A DNA stretch of 64,000 nucleotides from Canicola haemoglobinophilus (GCF_002015075.1 NZ_MUXZ01000001.1:8321-72320); one strand, 5' to 3'; positions 1 to 9,476 are shown, numbered from the stretch's first letter. The notes: generated by a model not told the origin, from the letters alone. A program made the numbers and translations.

Positions 1-1
1 G

Positions 2-43
2 ACTCCAGATAAAAAAGAAGAATATCAAGCGAAATATAAATAA
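2..43 (+). CDS. Periplasmic sugar-binding protein, C-terminal tail (partial)
   Basis: Only the last 13 codons and the stop are in the window, reading TPDKKEEYQAKYK. The next gene downstream ends VTPDKKAQYIDKYK, so the two C-termini match closely in sequence and length. I infer that this is the end of a second, paralogous periplasmic solute-binding protein placed in tandem before the complete one. It is followed by a hairpin and then by the next binding-protein gene on the same strand. The substrate cannot be judged from this fragment. Confidence 0.7.
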   Translation, partial: TPDKKEEYQAKYK

Positions 44-60
44 TCTTTTTTAACAAATAT

Positions 61-88
61 AAAGGGTAGAGCAGTACCTACCCTTTTA
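61..88 (+). terminator. Rho-independent terminator between the two binding-protein genes
   Basis: A 9-bp stem (AAAGGGTAG paired with CTACCCTTT) closes a short loop and runs into T residues. It would stop or reduce transcription after the upstream binding-protein gene. Confidence 0.6.
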
Positions 89-138
89 TCTTAATCAAAT
101 AATGCAGTATTGATAGCTATTATTTAGAGGACAAGGCG

Positions 139-1071
139 ATGTTAAAAAAATTATTACCTTTTTTATTAGGTGTGACTTTATTTTCTCCAATTGCTGCGGC
201 TAAGCATTTAACCATTGGCGTTGCTATGTATAGCCTATCAGATAAATATCCTACTTATTTACAAGACTCCATGAAGAAATTTGATCAGGAAAAAGCTGAT
301 GTTAATTTCCGTTATGCAGATGCAAATTCAGATCCAGCAAGAATGCTAAGTGATATTGAAACCTTCATTGATTCAGGCGTTGATGCGTTATTAGTTATGC
401 CGACAGATAGCGATATTATTAAAGCTATTGGTGTTAAAGCTAGAAAGGCGAAGATTCCGTTAGTGGTGGTAACTAATAAACCTAAAGATGAAGATATGAA
501 ATATATTGCTAGCTATGTCGGCTCAGAAGAAATTACTGGTGGAGAAATGCAAGCAAAATTTATTGTTGAGCAGTTAAAGGGTAAGCCAGCAAATGCCATT
601 ATTTTAATGGGACCTTTGGGTTGGGATGCACAAATCAAGCGTACCGAGGGAAATGAAAATATTCTGAAGAACCATCCTGAAATTCGAGTGCTTAGTAAGC
701 AAGAAGGTAAGTGGGATAGAGCAAAAGCCATTGATATTACAGAGAATTTATTATCTGGTAGTCAAAAAATTGATGTAGTAATTAGCAATAATGATGAAAT
801 GGCAATTGGTGCGTTGCTTGCTGCTCGTAAAAAAGGCATTGCAGATAAGGATATGTTGATTGTTGGGTTAGATGCTACTCCTGATGCTTTAGAGTATTTA
901 GGTAAAGGTTTAGATGCAACCATTTACCAATCGGCATCAGGTCAAGGGTATGCTAGTGCAGAAATGGCATATAAAGCGGCGAAAGGTGAGGCAGTACCTA
1001 AATTTAATTTTATTCCTTTTGAATTAGTTACACCTGATAAAAAAGCTCAATATATTGATAAATATAAATAG
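139..1071 (+). CDS. Periplasmic sugar/inositol-binding protein of an ABC transporter
   Basis: 310 residues. A signal peptide is visible (basic MLKK, a hydrophobic stretch, cleavage probably after the Ala-Ala-Ala at about residue 21). The rest reads as a type I periplasmic binding protein of the ribose/inositol class (Peripla_BP_4), with the typical DANSDPARMLSDIETFI segment near residue 60 and a VISNNDEMAIGAL segment in the second lobe. It would capture the sugar in the periplasm and deliver it to the permease encoded two genes downstream. The start has an AGAGGACA Shine-Dalgarno-like sequence. The inositol assignment is inferred from the iolDEG genes that follow; ribose or another sugar is possible. 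A near-identical C-terminus just upstream shows a tandem duplication. Confidence 0.85.
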   Translation: MLKKLLPFLLGVTLFSPIAAAKHLTIGVAMYSLSDKYPTYLQDSMKKFDQEKADVNFRYADANSDPARMLSDIETFIDSGVDALLVMPTDSDIIKAIGVKARKAKIPLVVVTNKPKDEDMKYIASYVGSEEITGGEMQAKFIVEQLKGKPANAIILMGPLGWDAQIKRTEGNENILKNHPEIRVLSKQEGKWDRAKAIDITENLLSGSQKIDVVISNNDEMAIGALLAARKKGIADKDMLIVGLDATPDALEYLGKGLDATIYQSASGQGYASAEMAYKAAKGEAVPKFNFIPFELVTPDKKAQYIDKYK

Positions 1072-1178
1072 TTTAAAACAGTAAGAAAAGACACCGCACT
1101 TTTCTACATCACTCACCTCAATTATTGATACGACAATAAAAATAAACTGATTTTGAGTTGTAAGATAAGGAGTTATAA

Positions 1179-2696
1179 ATGAATGATTTGAGTCGTTCTC
1201 CGTACATTCTAGAAATGCGGAATGTATCTAAAACATTCCCTGGGGTTAAGGCATTAGATGGCATTAACTTAAAAGTTAAACGTGGGACAATCCATGCGTT
1301 AATGGGCGAAAATGGCGCAGGTAAATCAACTCTAATGAAAATTCTCTACGGTATTTATATCCCAGATGCCGGTGGAGAACTTATTTTAGATGATAAACCT
1401 TTTAAACCAAGTGCACCTATTGATGCTATTCGTACTGGTTTGACAATGGTGCCACAAGAAATTTCTCCAGCGGGTAATTTAACTATCGCAGATAACTTCT
1501 ATCTTGGACGAGAAATCACAAGCGGTAAGTTCTTTTTAAACCAAAAGGAAATGGATCGTAAAGCAGAGGAAATCTTAAACGAATTAGGAATTCCGATGGA
1601 TGTTACCGCAAAAATGTCAGATGTTTCTGTGGCAAAAGCACAATTAGTTGCGATTGCGACTGCTGTCTCTAATGATGCCAAAGTCATTATTATGGACGAG
1701 CCAACAACGGCATTAACAGAAGTTGAAGTTGAGCAACTTTATAAAATTATTGAAACCGTAAAACGACGTGGAATTGCTATCATCTTTATTTCTCATAAGT
1801 TAGATGAAGTGTTCCGTGTTTCTGATGAAATAACCGTTATTCGTGATGGTCAATATGTAGGCACTAAACCTGCATCAGAAGTTACCAAAGATGAATTAAT
1901 CTCTATGATGGTTGGGCGTGATATGTCAGAAATGTTCAAACGTGAGCGTATTGATATTTCTGATGAAGTTGTACTTGAAATTAAAAACTTTACTCGAGAA
2001 GGTAAATATTATGATGTTAATTTCCAAGTACGAAAAGGGGAGATCTTTGGTATTGCTGGGCTTGTAGGTGCAGGGCGTTCTGAAATTGTAGAAGGCTTAT
2101 TTGGATATAAACCAGCAGATAGCGGAGAAATTTATATTCATGGCAAAAAAGCCAATATTAAAACCCCACTAGATGCAATGGATTATAAGATTGGTTTTGT
2201 AACAGAAGACCGTAAGCTAACAGGATTATTCTTAAATTTAAGTATTACTGACAACATGATCATGCCGAAAATGTCACCTTATTTGGAAAACTTTTTGGTG
2301 TCAGTTATAAAAGCACAAAAATCAGCAAACGATCAGAAAGAGAAATTAAAAATCAAAGCGCCAAATGTTGAAGTGATTACCAATAATTTATCTGGGGGAA
2401 ATCAACAAAAAGTGTTATTGGCTCGTTGGTTACTACTTGAGCCAGATATTTTAATTTTAGATGAACCAACAAAAGGTATTGATGTTGGGGCAAAAGCTGA
2501 GCTTTATAAATTAATGGTGGAATTAGCAAAACAAGGTAAGACTATCATTATGATTACTTCAGATATGCTAGAACTTCTTTCAATGAGTGACAGAGTGATG
2601 GTAATGCATGAGGGTCATATTGCAGGAATTATTCCACAACAAGAATTAACCCAAGAACGTGTGCTTGAATTAGCGTCTGGTTTAGGTCAAGCGTAA
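1179..2696 (+). CDS. Sugar ABC transporter ATP-binding protein (two fused ABC domains)
   Basis: 505 residues, the usual length of the RbsA/MglA/XylG family. The first ABC domain has Walker A GENGAGKST at residues 43-51, a degenerate signature (DVSVAKAQ) and Walker B VIIMDEPTTAL. The second has a degenerate P-loop (GLVGAGRSE), an intact signature LSGGNQQK near residue 404 and ILILDEPTKG near 425. This asymmetry is normal for the family. The protein sits on the cytoplasmic face and powers import through the permease encoded 38 bases downstream. Its context beside iolDEG makes inositol the likeliest substrate (an IatA-like role), but sequence alone does not separate inositol from ribose or xylose. 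Confidence 0.88.
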   Translation: MNDLSRSPYILEMRNVSKTFPGVKALDGINLKVKRGTIHALMGENGAGKSTLMKILYGIYIPDAGGELILDDKPFKPSAPIDAIRTGLTMVPQEISPAGNLTIADNFYLGREITSGKFFLNQKEMDRKAEEILNELGIPMDVTAKMSDVSVAKAQLVAIATAVSNDAKVIIMDEPTTALTEVEVEQLYKIIETVKRRGIAIIFISHKLDEVFRVSDEITVIRDGQYVGTKPASEVTKDELISMMVGRDMSEMFKRERIDISDEVVLEIKNFTREGKYYDVNFQVRKGEIFGIAGLVGAGRSEIVEGLFGYKPADSGEIYIHGKKANIKTPLDAMDYKIGFVTEDRKLTGLFLNLSITDNMIMPKMSPYLENFLVSVIKAQKSANDQKEKLKIKAPNVEVITNNLSGGNQQKVLLARWLLLEPDILILDEPTKGIDVGAKAELYKLMVELAKQGKTIIMITSDMLELLSMSDRVMVMHEGHIAGIIPQQELTQERVLELASGLGQA

Positions 2697-2734
2697 CAAG
2701 ATTTCTCTTAGAATAACAAATTGAGGTATTTATT

Positions 2735-3691
2735 ATGTCAAATGCTACTCTTAAAAAAATATTGAACGCCTATGGAATGGTGTTTATTTTAATTGCTTTA
2801 TTTTTAGCATTATCTGCATCTATTGATGGTTTCTTCTCTGCTCGTACTGTTTGGAGCATTATTGAACAAGTTTCAATGTTCGGGATCATTGCAATCGGGG
2901 TAACTTTCGCCATTATCACAACAGGTATCGATTTATCTTCTGGTTCTATGGTGGCGATGACTTCTGTTGTGGCGGCGTCAATCGTAACTGGGGGCGATGC
3001 AGTAAGTTCAGCCTTACTTGCTTTCGCGATTTCAATTGCGTTAGGTGCACTATTGGGAGCAATTAACGGTGGTTTAACTGCGTTCGGTTCTATTCCTCCA
3101 TTTATCGCAACCTTAGGTATGATGATTATTGCCCGTGGTGGTGCTCAACTTTACTCATCAGGTCGTCCAATTGATGCCTCTTCAGAAGCATTTACTTGGA
3201 TTTCTGATGTGGATTTCTTTGGTTTACCGGGCTTAGTGTTAGTTTATATTGTGATTGTTATTGGCTCACATATCTTACTTAGCCGCTCAACTTTCGGACG
3301 TCATGTTTATGCGGTTGGTGGAAACTTAAATGCAGCGAAAATTTGTGGTATCAACACTACTAAAACATTAATCTGGGTTTATGTTTTCGCAGGCGCATTA
3401 TCTGGTTTAGTGGGCGCATTATTAGCAGCTCGTACTTACGCGGGTAACCCTTCTTATGGTTTGGCTTGGGAGCTTGATGCGATTGCGGCGGCAGTTATCG
3501 GTGGCGTATCTTTAAGTGGTGGTATTGGTACAATCCCAATGTGTGTAATCGGTGCGTTAATTATCGGTACAACAAACAAAGGCTTAAATATGCTTGGTGT
3601 TGACCCATACTGGCAACAAATTATCAAAGGTTTGATTATCGTTGTTGCGGTATTAATTGATACCTTAAAACGTCGTAGAAAAGCGAGTTAA
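2735..3691 (+). CDS. Sugar ABC transporter permease (RbsC/IatP-like)
   Basis: 318 residues, almost entirely hydrophobic, with about eight to ten membrane segments; belongs to the BPD_transp_2 class of carbohydrate permeases. The segment TTGIDLSSGSMVAMTSVV near residue 65 and the GGVSLSGGIGTIPM segment near residue 260 are typical. It forms the membrane channel for the sugar delivered by the periplasmic binding protein and is driven by the two-domain ATPase just upstream. A strong terminator follows, so the transport operon ends here and iolD is transcribed separately. Confidence 0.88.
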   Translation: MSNATLKKILNAYGMVFILIALFLALSASIDGFFSARTVWSIIEQVSMFGIIAIGVTFAIITTGIDLSSGSMVAMTSVVAASIVTGGDAVSSALLAFAISIALGALLGAINGGLTAFGSIPPFIATLGMMIIARGGAQLYSSGRPIDASSEAFTWISDVDFFGLPGLVLVYIVIVIGSHILLSRSTFGRHVYAVGGNLNAAKICGINTTKTLIWVYVFAGALSGLVGALLAARTYAGNPSYGLAWELDAIAAAVIGGVSLSGGIGTIPMCVIGALIIGTTNKGLNMLGVDPYWQQIIKGLIIVVAVLIDTLKRRRKAS

Positions 3692-3706
3692 TCAATCATC
3701 TAGAGA

Positions 3707-3738
3707 AAAAATAGCAACTTCCGTAGTTGCTATTTTTT
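3707..3738 (+). terminator. Rho-independent terminator of the ABC transporter operon
   Basis: A stem of about 12 bp (AAAATAGCAACT with AGTTGCTATTTT) closes a TCCGT loop and ends in a run of seven T residues. Confidence 0.85.
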
Positions 3739-3856
3739 TGTCTAAGAATTGTCATGCTAATACTCGTGACCACACAAGTGCTTTATAGTTAATTGAAAGA
3801 GCGGTACCAATTTAAAAATAATTTGCACTTGTTACAAAGCAGCGTCATTAGCATAG

Positions 3857-4621
3857 CTATTTTTTGTTTTGAATATAGGACACAATTTTCAATAATAGCC
3901 AATCAGGTGTCAAATGTGCGCTAAAAGCTAACAGCTTATTGAAGAATTTTGGAATGATGACGAGTTTTTTTCCTAAGTGCTGAATAGCATAATCAGCTAC
4001 TTCTTTGGCTGTTTGAGCCTTTAAGCGCTCAAATAAATTTGAGTTAGCTAAATTTGCGGATTTAACAAATTCCGTATCTGTTGGGCCGGGAGCCAAAATT
4101 GATAGGCGAATATTGGTGTCTTTTAGCTCGTAGCTTAAAGCTTTTGAAAAAGAAGTTACGAATGCCTTTGTTGCATAATATACCGCCATTTGTGGTCCGG
4201 GCATAAAACCAGCAATGGAAGATACATTAAGAATTTCCCCTCGATTTCTTGCTTTCATTGGTTGCAAATAGCATTTTGTCAAAATCATCAATGCTTGAAT
4301 ATTAAGATTTACCATTGCAATTTCTCTCTCTAAATCGCTATGACAAAACTCGCCAAATTCGCCAAAGCCTGCATTATTGATTAGTCGATGTACAAATAAT
4401 GCTTTTTCTTCCGTTTGTTTAAAAATGAGTTTTGCATTCTCAGGCATTGAGAGATCCATTTTAATAATTTCAATCTTGGTGTGAGGATATTGCTGTTGTA
4501 GTTCTTGCAAAATGTCTTCACGGCGAGCAACTAAAATCAATGGCTCGCCTTGCTTTGCATAATGTTTCGCCATTTCATAACCAATACCAGAGCTTGCCCC
4601 TGTAATTAATGTATATTGCAT
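3857..4621 (-). CDS. Short-chain dehydrogenase/reductase, NAD(P)-dependent
   Basis: 254 residues, a classical SDR. The cofactor motif TGASSGIG is at residues 7-14, the structural NNAG motif is near residue 87, and the catalytic Ser and Tyr-x-x-x-Lys are seen as VSSIAG and YYATK near residues 135-155. The closest general types are the YqjQ/DltE-like SDRs; the substrate is unknown. It is transcribed away from iolD, with about 210 bases between the two starts. A role in inositol breakdown is possible from position only; the arrangement does not require it. Confidence 0.8.
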   Translation of the reverse strand: MQYTLITGASSGIGYEMAKHYAKQGEPLILVARREDILQELQQQYPHTKIEIIKMDLSMPENAKLIFKQTEEKALFVHRLINNAGFGEFGEFCHSDLEREIAMVNLNIQALMILTKCYLQPMKARNRGEILNVSSIAGFMPGPQMAVYYATKAFVTSFSKALSYELKDTNIRLSILAPGPTDTEFVKSANLANSNLFERLKAQTAKEVADYAIQHLGKKLVIIPKFFNKLLAFSAHLTPDWLLLKIVSYIQNKK

Positions 4622-4746
4622 TTCTTTTTCCTTCTTTTCATTAATAGTATGCCGTATTTATGGTGTGCTAAAGTGCATTTATATGTTAGGTATTTTACCT
4701 TTAAATCCTCATTTAAATTTCAAAAATTTGATCGGCTCCACAAAAA

Positions 4747-4762
4747 TGAAATTTATTTTTCA
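4747..4762. promoter_or_regulatory. Candidate RpiR/IolR operator upstream of iolD
   Basis: An inverted repeat TGAAA, six bases, TTTCA lies 72 bases before the preferred iolD start. The same architecture occurs twice between iolC and the rpiR-family gene near the other end of the window. The match is visible in the sequence; binding by the RpiR-family protein is inference. Confidence 0.5.
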
Positions 4763-4834
4763 TTTTTATTTTATTTGAAATGGAAATGTGATTATATAGT
4801 CAAAAAATTTCAATAACCTGATTAGGAGATGAAG

Positions 4835-6775
4835 ATGAAGACTGTGAGATTAACGGTTGCACAAGCCTTAGTAAAATTCCTTGATAACCAATATATCGAG
4901 TTTGATGGCAAAGTAACAAAATTCGTTGAAGGTATTTTCGGGATTTTTGGTCATGGTAATGTGCTCGGTTTAGGACAAGCCCTTGAACAAGATAGTGGCG
5001 AGTTAATTGTGCGTCAAGGACGTAATGAGCAAGGCATGGCTCACGTTGCGATGGGATTTGCAAAACAAAAATTACGTAAACAAATCTATGCTTGTACTTC
5101 TTCTGTTGGACCAGGTGCAGCAAATATGATTACCGCAGCAGCAACAGCGACAGCAAACCGTATTCCACTTCTTCTTTTACCTGGTGACGTTTTTGCAACG
5201 CGTCAGCCAGATCCTGTGCTACAACAAATTGAGCAAACTTATGATTTAAGTATTAGCACCAATGACGCTTTCCGTGCAGTGAGCAAATACTGGGATCGTG
5301 TGAGTCGTCCAGAGCAATTAATGACAGCTTGTATCAATGCAATGCGTGTATTAACTGACCCAGCGGAAACAGGGGCGGTTACAATTGCTTTACCACAAGA
5401 TGTACAAGCTGAGGCTTATGACTTCCCTGAGCATTTCTTACAAAAACGTATTCATCGTATTGAGCGTACGCCACCAACAGAGGCAATGTTACAAGATGCC
5501 TTAACCTTAATTCAAAATGCGAAAAAACCATTGATTATTTGTGGTGGTGGTGTGCGTTATTCTGAGGCAGCAGAACAATTAAAAGCCTTTGCGGAAATCT
5601 ATAATATTCCATTTGCAGAAACACAAGCAGGTAAAAGTGCGGTGGTTTCTGAGCATTATTTGAATATGGGCGGCGTTGGTGTAACTGGTTGTGTGGCAGC
5701 TAACTTATTAGCACCAGAAGCAGATTTAGTCATTGGTATAGGTACAAGATATACAGACTTCACTACGGGCTCTAAATGGATTTTCAATACTGACGAAGCA
5801 AAATTCTTAAATATCAACATAGCGCGTTTTGATGCTTATAAATTAGATGGCGTTCAAGTAACAGCTGATGCGAAAGAAACATTAGAGAAATTGACCGCAC
5901 TTTTAGCTACAACAGGCTATCAATCTCAATGGGGCGATAAAATTGCTCAAGCAAAACAAGCATTAGCTACTGAATTAGCACGTGTTCATAACGTGACTTA
6001 TACCGGTAAAGATTTCGTGCCTGAAATTGACGACCGTTTAGATCGTGATGCGGTTTATGCTGAGTTTATGGATATGACAAATTCTTGTTTAGCACAAACA
6101 AGAGTGCTTGGTATTTTAAATGAAACTTTAGGTAACGATGACGTGATCGTTGCAGCAGCAGGTAGTTTACCAGGCGATTTACAACGTATTTGGCAATCTA
6201 AAGGCGAAAATACTTACCACTTAGAATATGGCTATTCTTGTATGGGCTATGAGGTAAACGCAGCGCTTGGGGTTAAAATTGCAGAACCACATCGTGAAGT
6301 TTATACCTTATTAGGCGATGGCTCTTACATGATGCTACATTCTGAGTTAGTGACTTCCATTCAAGAAAACAGAAAAATTAACGTAGTGTTATTTGATAAC
6401 ATGACAAATGGCTGTATCAATAATCTACAAATTGGTCATGGTATGGATAGCTTTGCTACGGAGTTCCGTTTCAGAAACGAGAAAACTAATAAATTAGATG
6501 GTGGCTTTGTTCCAGTTAACTTTGCCATGAACGCAGCATCTTATGGCTGTAAAACTTATCAAGTCACTACTGAAGAAGAATTGCGTGCAGCTTTAGCCGA
6601 TGCAAAACAACAACAAGTTTCTACTTTAATTGATATTAAAGTATTGCCGAAAACGATGGCAAAAGGCTATGACAGTTGGTGGCACGTTGGTGTGGCGGAA
6701 GTGTCAAACAAAGAGGAAATCAAAGCTGCTTATGAAGATGCAGTTGAGCATATTGATGCGGCAAGACGTTACTAA
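4835..6775 (+). CDS. iolD: 3D-(3,5/4)-trihydroxycyclohexane-1,2-dione hydrolase
   Basis: About 646 residues, the usual IolD length. A thiamine-diphosphate enzyme: the N-terminal pyrimidine-binding domain has the activating glutamate in GRNEQGMAH, and the C-terminal domain has the ThDP-Mg motif LGDGSYMM near residue 495 followed by DNMTNG about 28 residues later. It hydrolyses the ring of the diketone made by IolE to 5-deoxyglucuronate. Two ATGs are available: the first (4829) directly abuts AGGAG, while the second (4835) is six bases from it, so I chose the second. An uptake sequence lies inside the gene at 5894. It is first in iolD-iolE-iolG and carries a candidate RpiR-type operator upstream. 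Confidence 0.95.
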   Translation: MKTVRLTVAQALVKFLDNQYIEFDGKVTKFVEGIFGIFGHGNVLGLGQALEQDSGELIVRQGRNEQGMAHVAMGFAKQKLRKQIYACTSSVGPGAANMITAAATATANRIPLLLLPGDVFATRQPDPVLQQIEQTYDLSISTNDAFRAVSKYWDRVSRPEQLMTACINAMRVLTDPAETGAVTIALPQDVQAEAYDFPEHFLQKRIHRIERTPPTEAMLQDALTLIQNAKKPLIICGGGVRYSEAAEQLKAFAEIYNIPFAETQAGKSAVVSEHYLNMGGVGVTGCVAANLLAPEADLVIGIGTRYTDFTTGSKWIFNTDEAKFLNINIARFDAYKLDGVQVTADAKETLEKLTALLATTGYQSQWGDKIAQAKQALATELARVHNVTYTGKDFVPEIDDRLDRDAVYAEFMDMTNSCLAQTRVLGILNETLGNDDVIVAAAGSLPGDLQRIWQSKGENTYHLEYGYSCMGYEVNAALGVKIAEPHREVYTLLGDGSYMMLHSELVTSIQENRKINVVLFDNMTNGCINNLQIGHGMDSFATEFRFRNEKTNKLDGGFVPVNFAMNAASYGCKTYQVTTEEELRAALADAKQQQVSTLIDIKVLPKTMAKGYDSWWHVGVAEVSNKEEIKAAYEDAVEHIDAARRY

Positions 6776-6854
6776 TTTAACCTGATGGGCTCAATAGAGC
6801 CTATCTTCCCAAATAATCCGAGATTTATTCATTCTTTTTAAGAAGGACAACAAT

Positions 6855-7751
6855 ATGAAAGCTGAAAATGTAAAATTGGGTATTGCACCAATTGGTTGGA
6901 CAAATGACGATTTACCAGAAATTGGTAAAGAGAATACATTTGAACAATGTGTAAGTGAAATGGCATTAGCTGGTTTCACTGGCAGTGAAGTAGGAAGTAA
7001 ATATCCGCGTGATATTGAAGTATTAAAACGTAAATTAGATTTACGTGGTATCCAAATTTGTAATGCTTGGTTTAGTACCTTCTTTGTTGACGGTAAAAAA
7101 GAGGAAACTATCAAAGGTTTTATTGAACACCGTGATTTCTTGCACGCAATGGGTGCGAAAGTGATTGGTTGTTCTGAGCAAAGCCGCAGTATTCAAGGTC
7201 AGAAAAAAGCGATTTTCAAAGAGAAAACAGTATTCACTGAAGCTGAATGGCAATTACTTGCAGAAGGCTATAATGAACTTGCGAAATTAGCTGCAGAAAA
7301 AGGCATGAAAGTATGCTTACATCACCACATGGGTACTGGTATTCAAACTCCAGCAGAAATTGATAAATATATGGAAATCACTAATGATGATGTGTATTTA
7401 TTATTCGATTCTGGTCACCTTTATTATTCAGAAGGCTCACAACAAGTGATGTTAGATGTATTAGAAAAATACATTGATCGTGTTGTACATGTTCACTTAA
7501 AAGACGTACGTGATGAAGTTGTGGCAGAAGTAAAAGCAAATGATCTCAGTTTCTTAGAAGGTGTTGTAAAAGGTACATTTACTGTTCCGGGCGACGGCGT
7601 TATCGATTTCAAACCAATCTTTGATATTTTAGAAAAACATGATTACAAAGGTTGGATGGTTGTTGAAGCTGAACAAGATCCAGCAATTGCAAACCCATTA
7701 GAGTATGCAATTAAAGGTCGTAAATATATTAAAGAAGTGGCAGGAGTTTAA
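6855..7751 (+). CDS. iolE: Inosose dehydratase
   Basis: 298 residues, family length. It is a TIM-barrel protein of the AP-endonuclease-2/sugar-isomerase superfamily, opening with LGIAPIGWTNDDLPEIG, a sequence typical of IolE. Metal-site regions are seen as HHHMGTGIQT near residue 157, LLFDSGHLYYS near 180 and a VVEAEQDP segment near the C-terminus. It dehydrates scyllo-inosose, the product of IolG, to the diketone used by IolD. An AAGAAGGA Shine-Dalgarno sequence precedes the start. The stop is one base from the iolG start, and the iolG ribosome-binding site lies inside the last codons, so the two are translationally linked. Confidence 0.95.
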   Translation: MKAENVKLGIAPIGWTNDDLPEIGKENTFEQCVSEMALAGFTGSEVGSKYPRDIEVLKRKLDLRGIQICNAWFSTFFVDGKKEETIKGFIEHRDFLHAMGAKVIGCSEQSRSIQGQKKAIFKEKTVFTEAEWQLLAEGYNELAKLAAEKGMKVCLHHHMGTGIQTPAEIDKYMEITNDDVYLLFDSGHLYYSEGSQQVMLDVLEKYIDRVVHVHLKDVRDEVVAEVKANDLSFLEGVVKGTFTVPGDGVIDFKPIFDILEKHDYKGWMVVEAEQDPAIANPLEYAIKGRKYIKEVAGV

Positions 7752-7752
7752 C

Positions 7753-8763
7753 ATGATTAAAGTAGGTATTATTGGTGCTGGCCGTATCGGTCGTGTACAT
7801 TCAGAAAGTATTACAAAATACGTAAAAGGTGCTGAAATCAAAGCAATTTCTGATGTTCGTGTAACAGAAGAATTAAAAGAATGGGCAAAAGGAATGGGAA
7901 TTCCAAATGTCTATGAAGATTACAAATTAATTCTACAAGATCCAGAAATTGATGCGGTTTTAGTCTGTTCTTCAACCAATACTCATGCGCCAATTTCTAT
8001 TGAAGCAGCACAAGCGGGCAAACATATTTTCTGTGAAAAACCAATTGATGCAGATGTAGGTCGTATTCAACAAGTATTAGCAGAAGTTGAAAAAGCTGGC
8101 GTTAAATTCCAAGTTGGTTTTAACCGCCGTTTTGATCACAACTTCAAAGCGATTAAAGATGCGGTAGTGAATGGTGATATTGGCGAACCTCATGTTATTC
8201 GTGTTACTTCTCGTGACCCAGATGCGCCACCAATTGAATATGTGAAAGTGTCTGGCGGTATGTTCTTTGATATGACTATCCATGATTTTGACATGGTGCG
8301 TTATTTATCAGGCAGCGAAGTAACAGAAGTTTATGCCGCTGGTGGTGTGCTTGTTAATCCAGAAATTGGTAAAGCAGGCGATATTGATACCGCAGTGATT
8401 ACTTTAAAACTAGCAAATGGTGCAATCGCAGTGATCGACAATAGCCGTAAAGCTGTTTATGGTTATGATCAACGTGCTGAAGTATTTGGTTCTAAAGGTG
8501 CTATCCAAACTGCTAACGATACCCCGTCAACAGCGATTTTATCCAATGTAAATGGTGTGATTGCAGAAAAACCTAAATACTTCTTCTTAGAACGCTATAT
8601 GCAATCTTTTGCAGATGAAATGGCGTGTTTCGTTGACTCAGTGGTAAATGACAAACCAACTTTAGTTAACGGAAACGATGGTTTACAACCAGTATTAATC
8701 GCTATTGCAGCGAAAAAATCCTTGGATGAAGGTCGTCCAGTGAAATTAAGTGAAGTAGCTTAG
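7753..8763 (+). CDS. iolG: myo-Inositol 2-dehydrogenase
   Basis: 336 residues, Gfo/Idh/MocA family. The Rossmann motif GIIGAGRIGRVH starts at residue 6. The catalytic Lys is in CEKPID (Lys96) and the Asp-His pair region is in TIHDFDM near residue 177. It oxidises myo-inositol to scyllo-inosose with NAD, the first catabolic step. I chose the ATG at 7753 because it is preceded by AGGAG at the correct distance and matches the normal family N-terminus; a longer frame runs back into iolE but is not needed. It closes the iolDEG transcript at a strong terminator. Confidence 0.95.
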   Translation: MIKVGIIGAGRIGRVHSESITKYVKGAEIKAISDVRVTEELKEWAKGMGIPNVYEDYKLILQDPEIDAVLVCSSTNTHAPISIEAAQAGKHIFCEKPIDADVGRIQQVLAEVEKAGVKFQVGFNRRFDHNFKAIKDAVVNGDIGEPHVIRVTSRDPDAPPIEYVKVSGGMFFDMTIHDFDMVRYLSGSEVTEVYAAGGVLVNPEIGKAGDIDTAVITLKLANGAIAVIDNSRKAVYGYDQRAEVFGSKGAIQTANDTPSTAILSNVNGVIAEKPKYFFLERYMQSFADEMACFVDSVVNDKPTLVNGNDGLQPVLIAIAAKKSLDEGRPVKLSEVA

Positions 8764-8780
8764 TTGATTAAGTAACAACA

Positions 8781-8810
8781 AAAAGAGCGGTGTTTTTTTA
8801 CCGCTCTTTT
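8781..8810. terminator. Bidirectional terminator between iolG and narP
   Basis: AAAAGAGCGGT pairs with ACCGCTCTTTT over 11 bp around a T-rich loop. The arms resemble a one-mismatch uptake sequence. It lies between convergent genes and can serve both. Confidence 0.85.
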
Positions 8811-8830
8811 GCTTTGTGAAGATGTTAAAT

Positions 8831-9460
8831 TTACATTCCTTTATATTGGAAATATAAAACTGTTGCAGCAACTCGGGAATGTACATTGAGTTTACGCAAT
8901 AAGTTGCGAATATGTACTTTTACTGTCTCTTCAGAAATAAATAATTGACCTGCAATTTGCTTGTTTGATAATCCTGTAGCGATGAGTTCTAAGACATTCA
9001 TTTCTCGGTCGGTAAGAGAATAAATTGGGTCCTCATCATTTTTGCGTTCTAATAATAAATTTTTTATAGAGTCACTGAGGATGACTTCACCTTGCGAAAT
9101 ACGTTTGATTTGTGAGAGTAAGGTATCTGGTTCAGTATCTTTTAGTAAATAGCCATCAGCTCCAGCATCAATTAAATTAAAAATATCATTTTTCGCATCA
9201 GATACTGTCAATATTAAAATTCTTGCATCAATTCCTTCTGTGCGTAGCGCTTTTAATGTATCTAGTCCTGATAATCCTTTCATATTTAAATCTAAAATGA
9301 TTAAATCTGGCTCAAGTTGCAATGCCAAATTTACACCTTCACTTCCACTTCCTGCGTCACCTATCACTTCAAAAGACTCATCTAGCTCAAGTAGTTGTTT
9401 GATACCTCGACGCATCAAAGGATGATCGTCAATTAATATCACTTTTGTTTTGTCAGACAT
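8831..9460 (-). CDS. narP: Nitrate/nitrite response regulator NarP
   Basis: 209 residues. The N-terminal receiver domain has the acidic pair in VILIDDHPLMRRG, the phospho-acceptor Asp in LIILDLNM near residue 57, and the conserved Lys in LLKDTEPD near 107. The C-terminus is a LuxR/NarL-type helix-turn-helix (LTDREMNVLELIATGLSNK near 150). It binds DNA to control anaerobic respiration genes after phosphorylation by a NarQ-type sensor, which is not in this window. Only 16 bases separate its start from the cyaA stop on the same strand, so the two may be co-transcribed. NarL cannot be fully excluded, but Haemophilus is known for a NarQ-NarP pair. Confidence 0.88.
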   Translation of the reverse strand: MSDKTKVILIDDHPLMRRGIKQLLELDESFEVIGDAGSGSEGVNLALQLEPDLIILDLNMKGLSGLDTLKALRTEGIDARILILTVSDAKNDIFNLIDAGADGYLLKDTEPDTLLSQIKRISQGEVILSDSIKNLLLERKNDEDPIYSLTDREMNVLELIATGLSNKQIAGQLFISEETVKVHIRNLLRKLNVHSRVAATVLYFQYKGM

Positions 9461-9476
9461 TGATTATCCCCCCTTA

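Noticed and set aside
4616..4816. Open frame of 66 codons between the SDR gene and iolD
   Set aside because: AT-rich intergenic DNA with a candidate operator; the translation is Phe/Lys-rich without family features.
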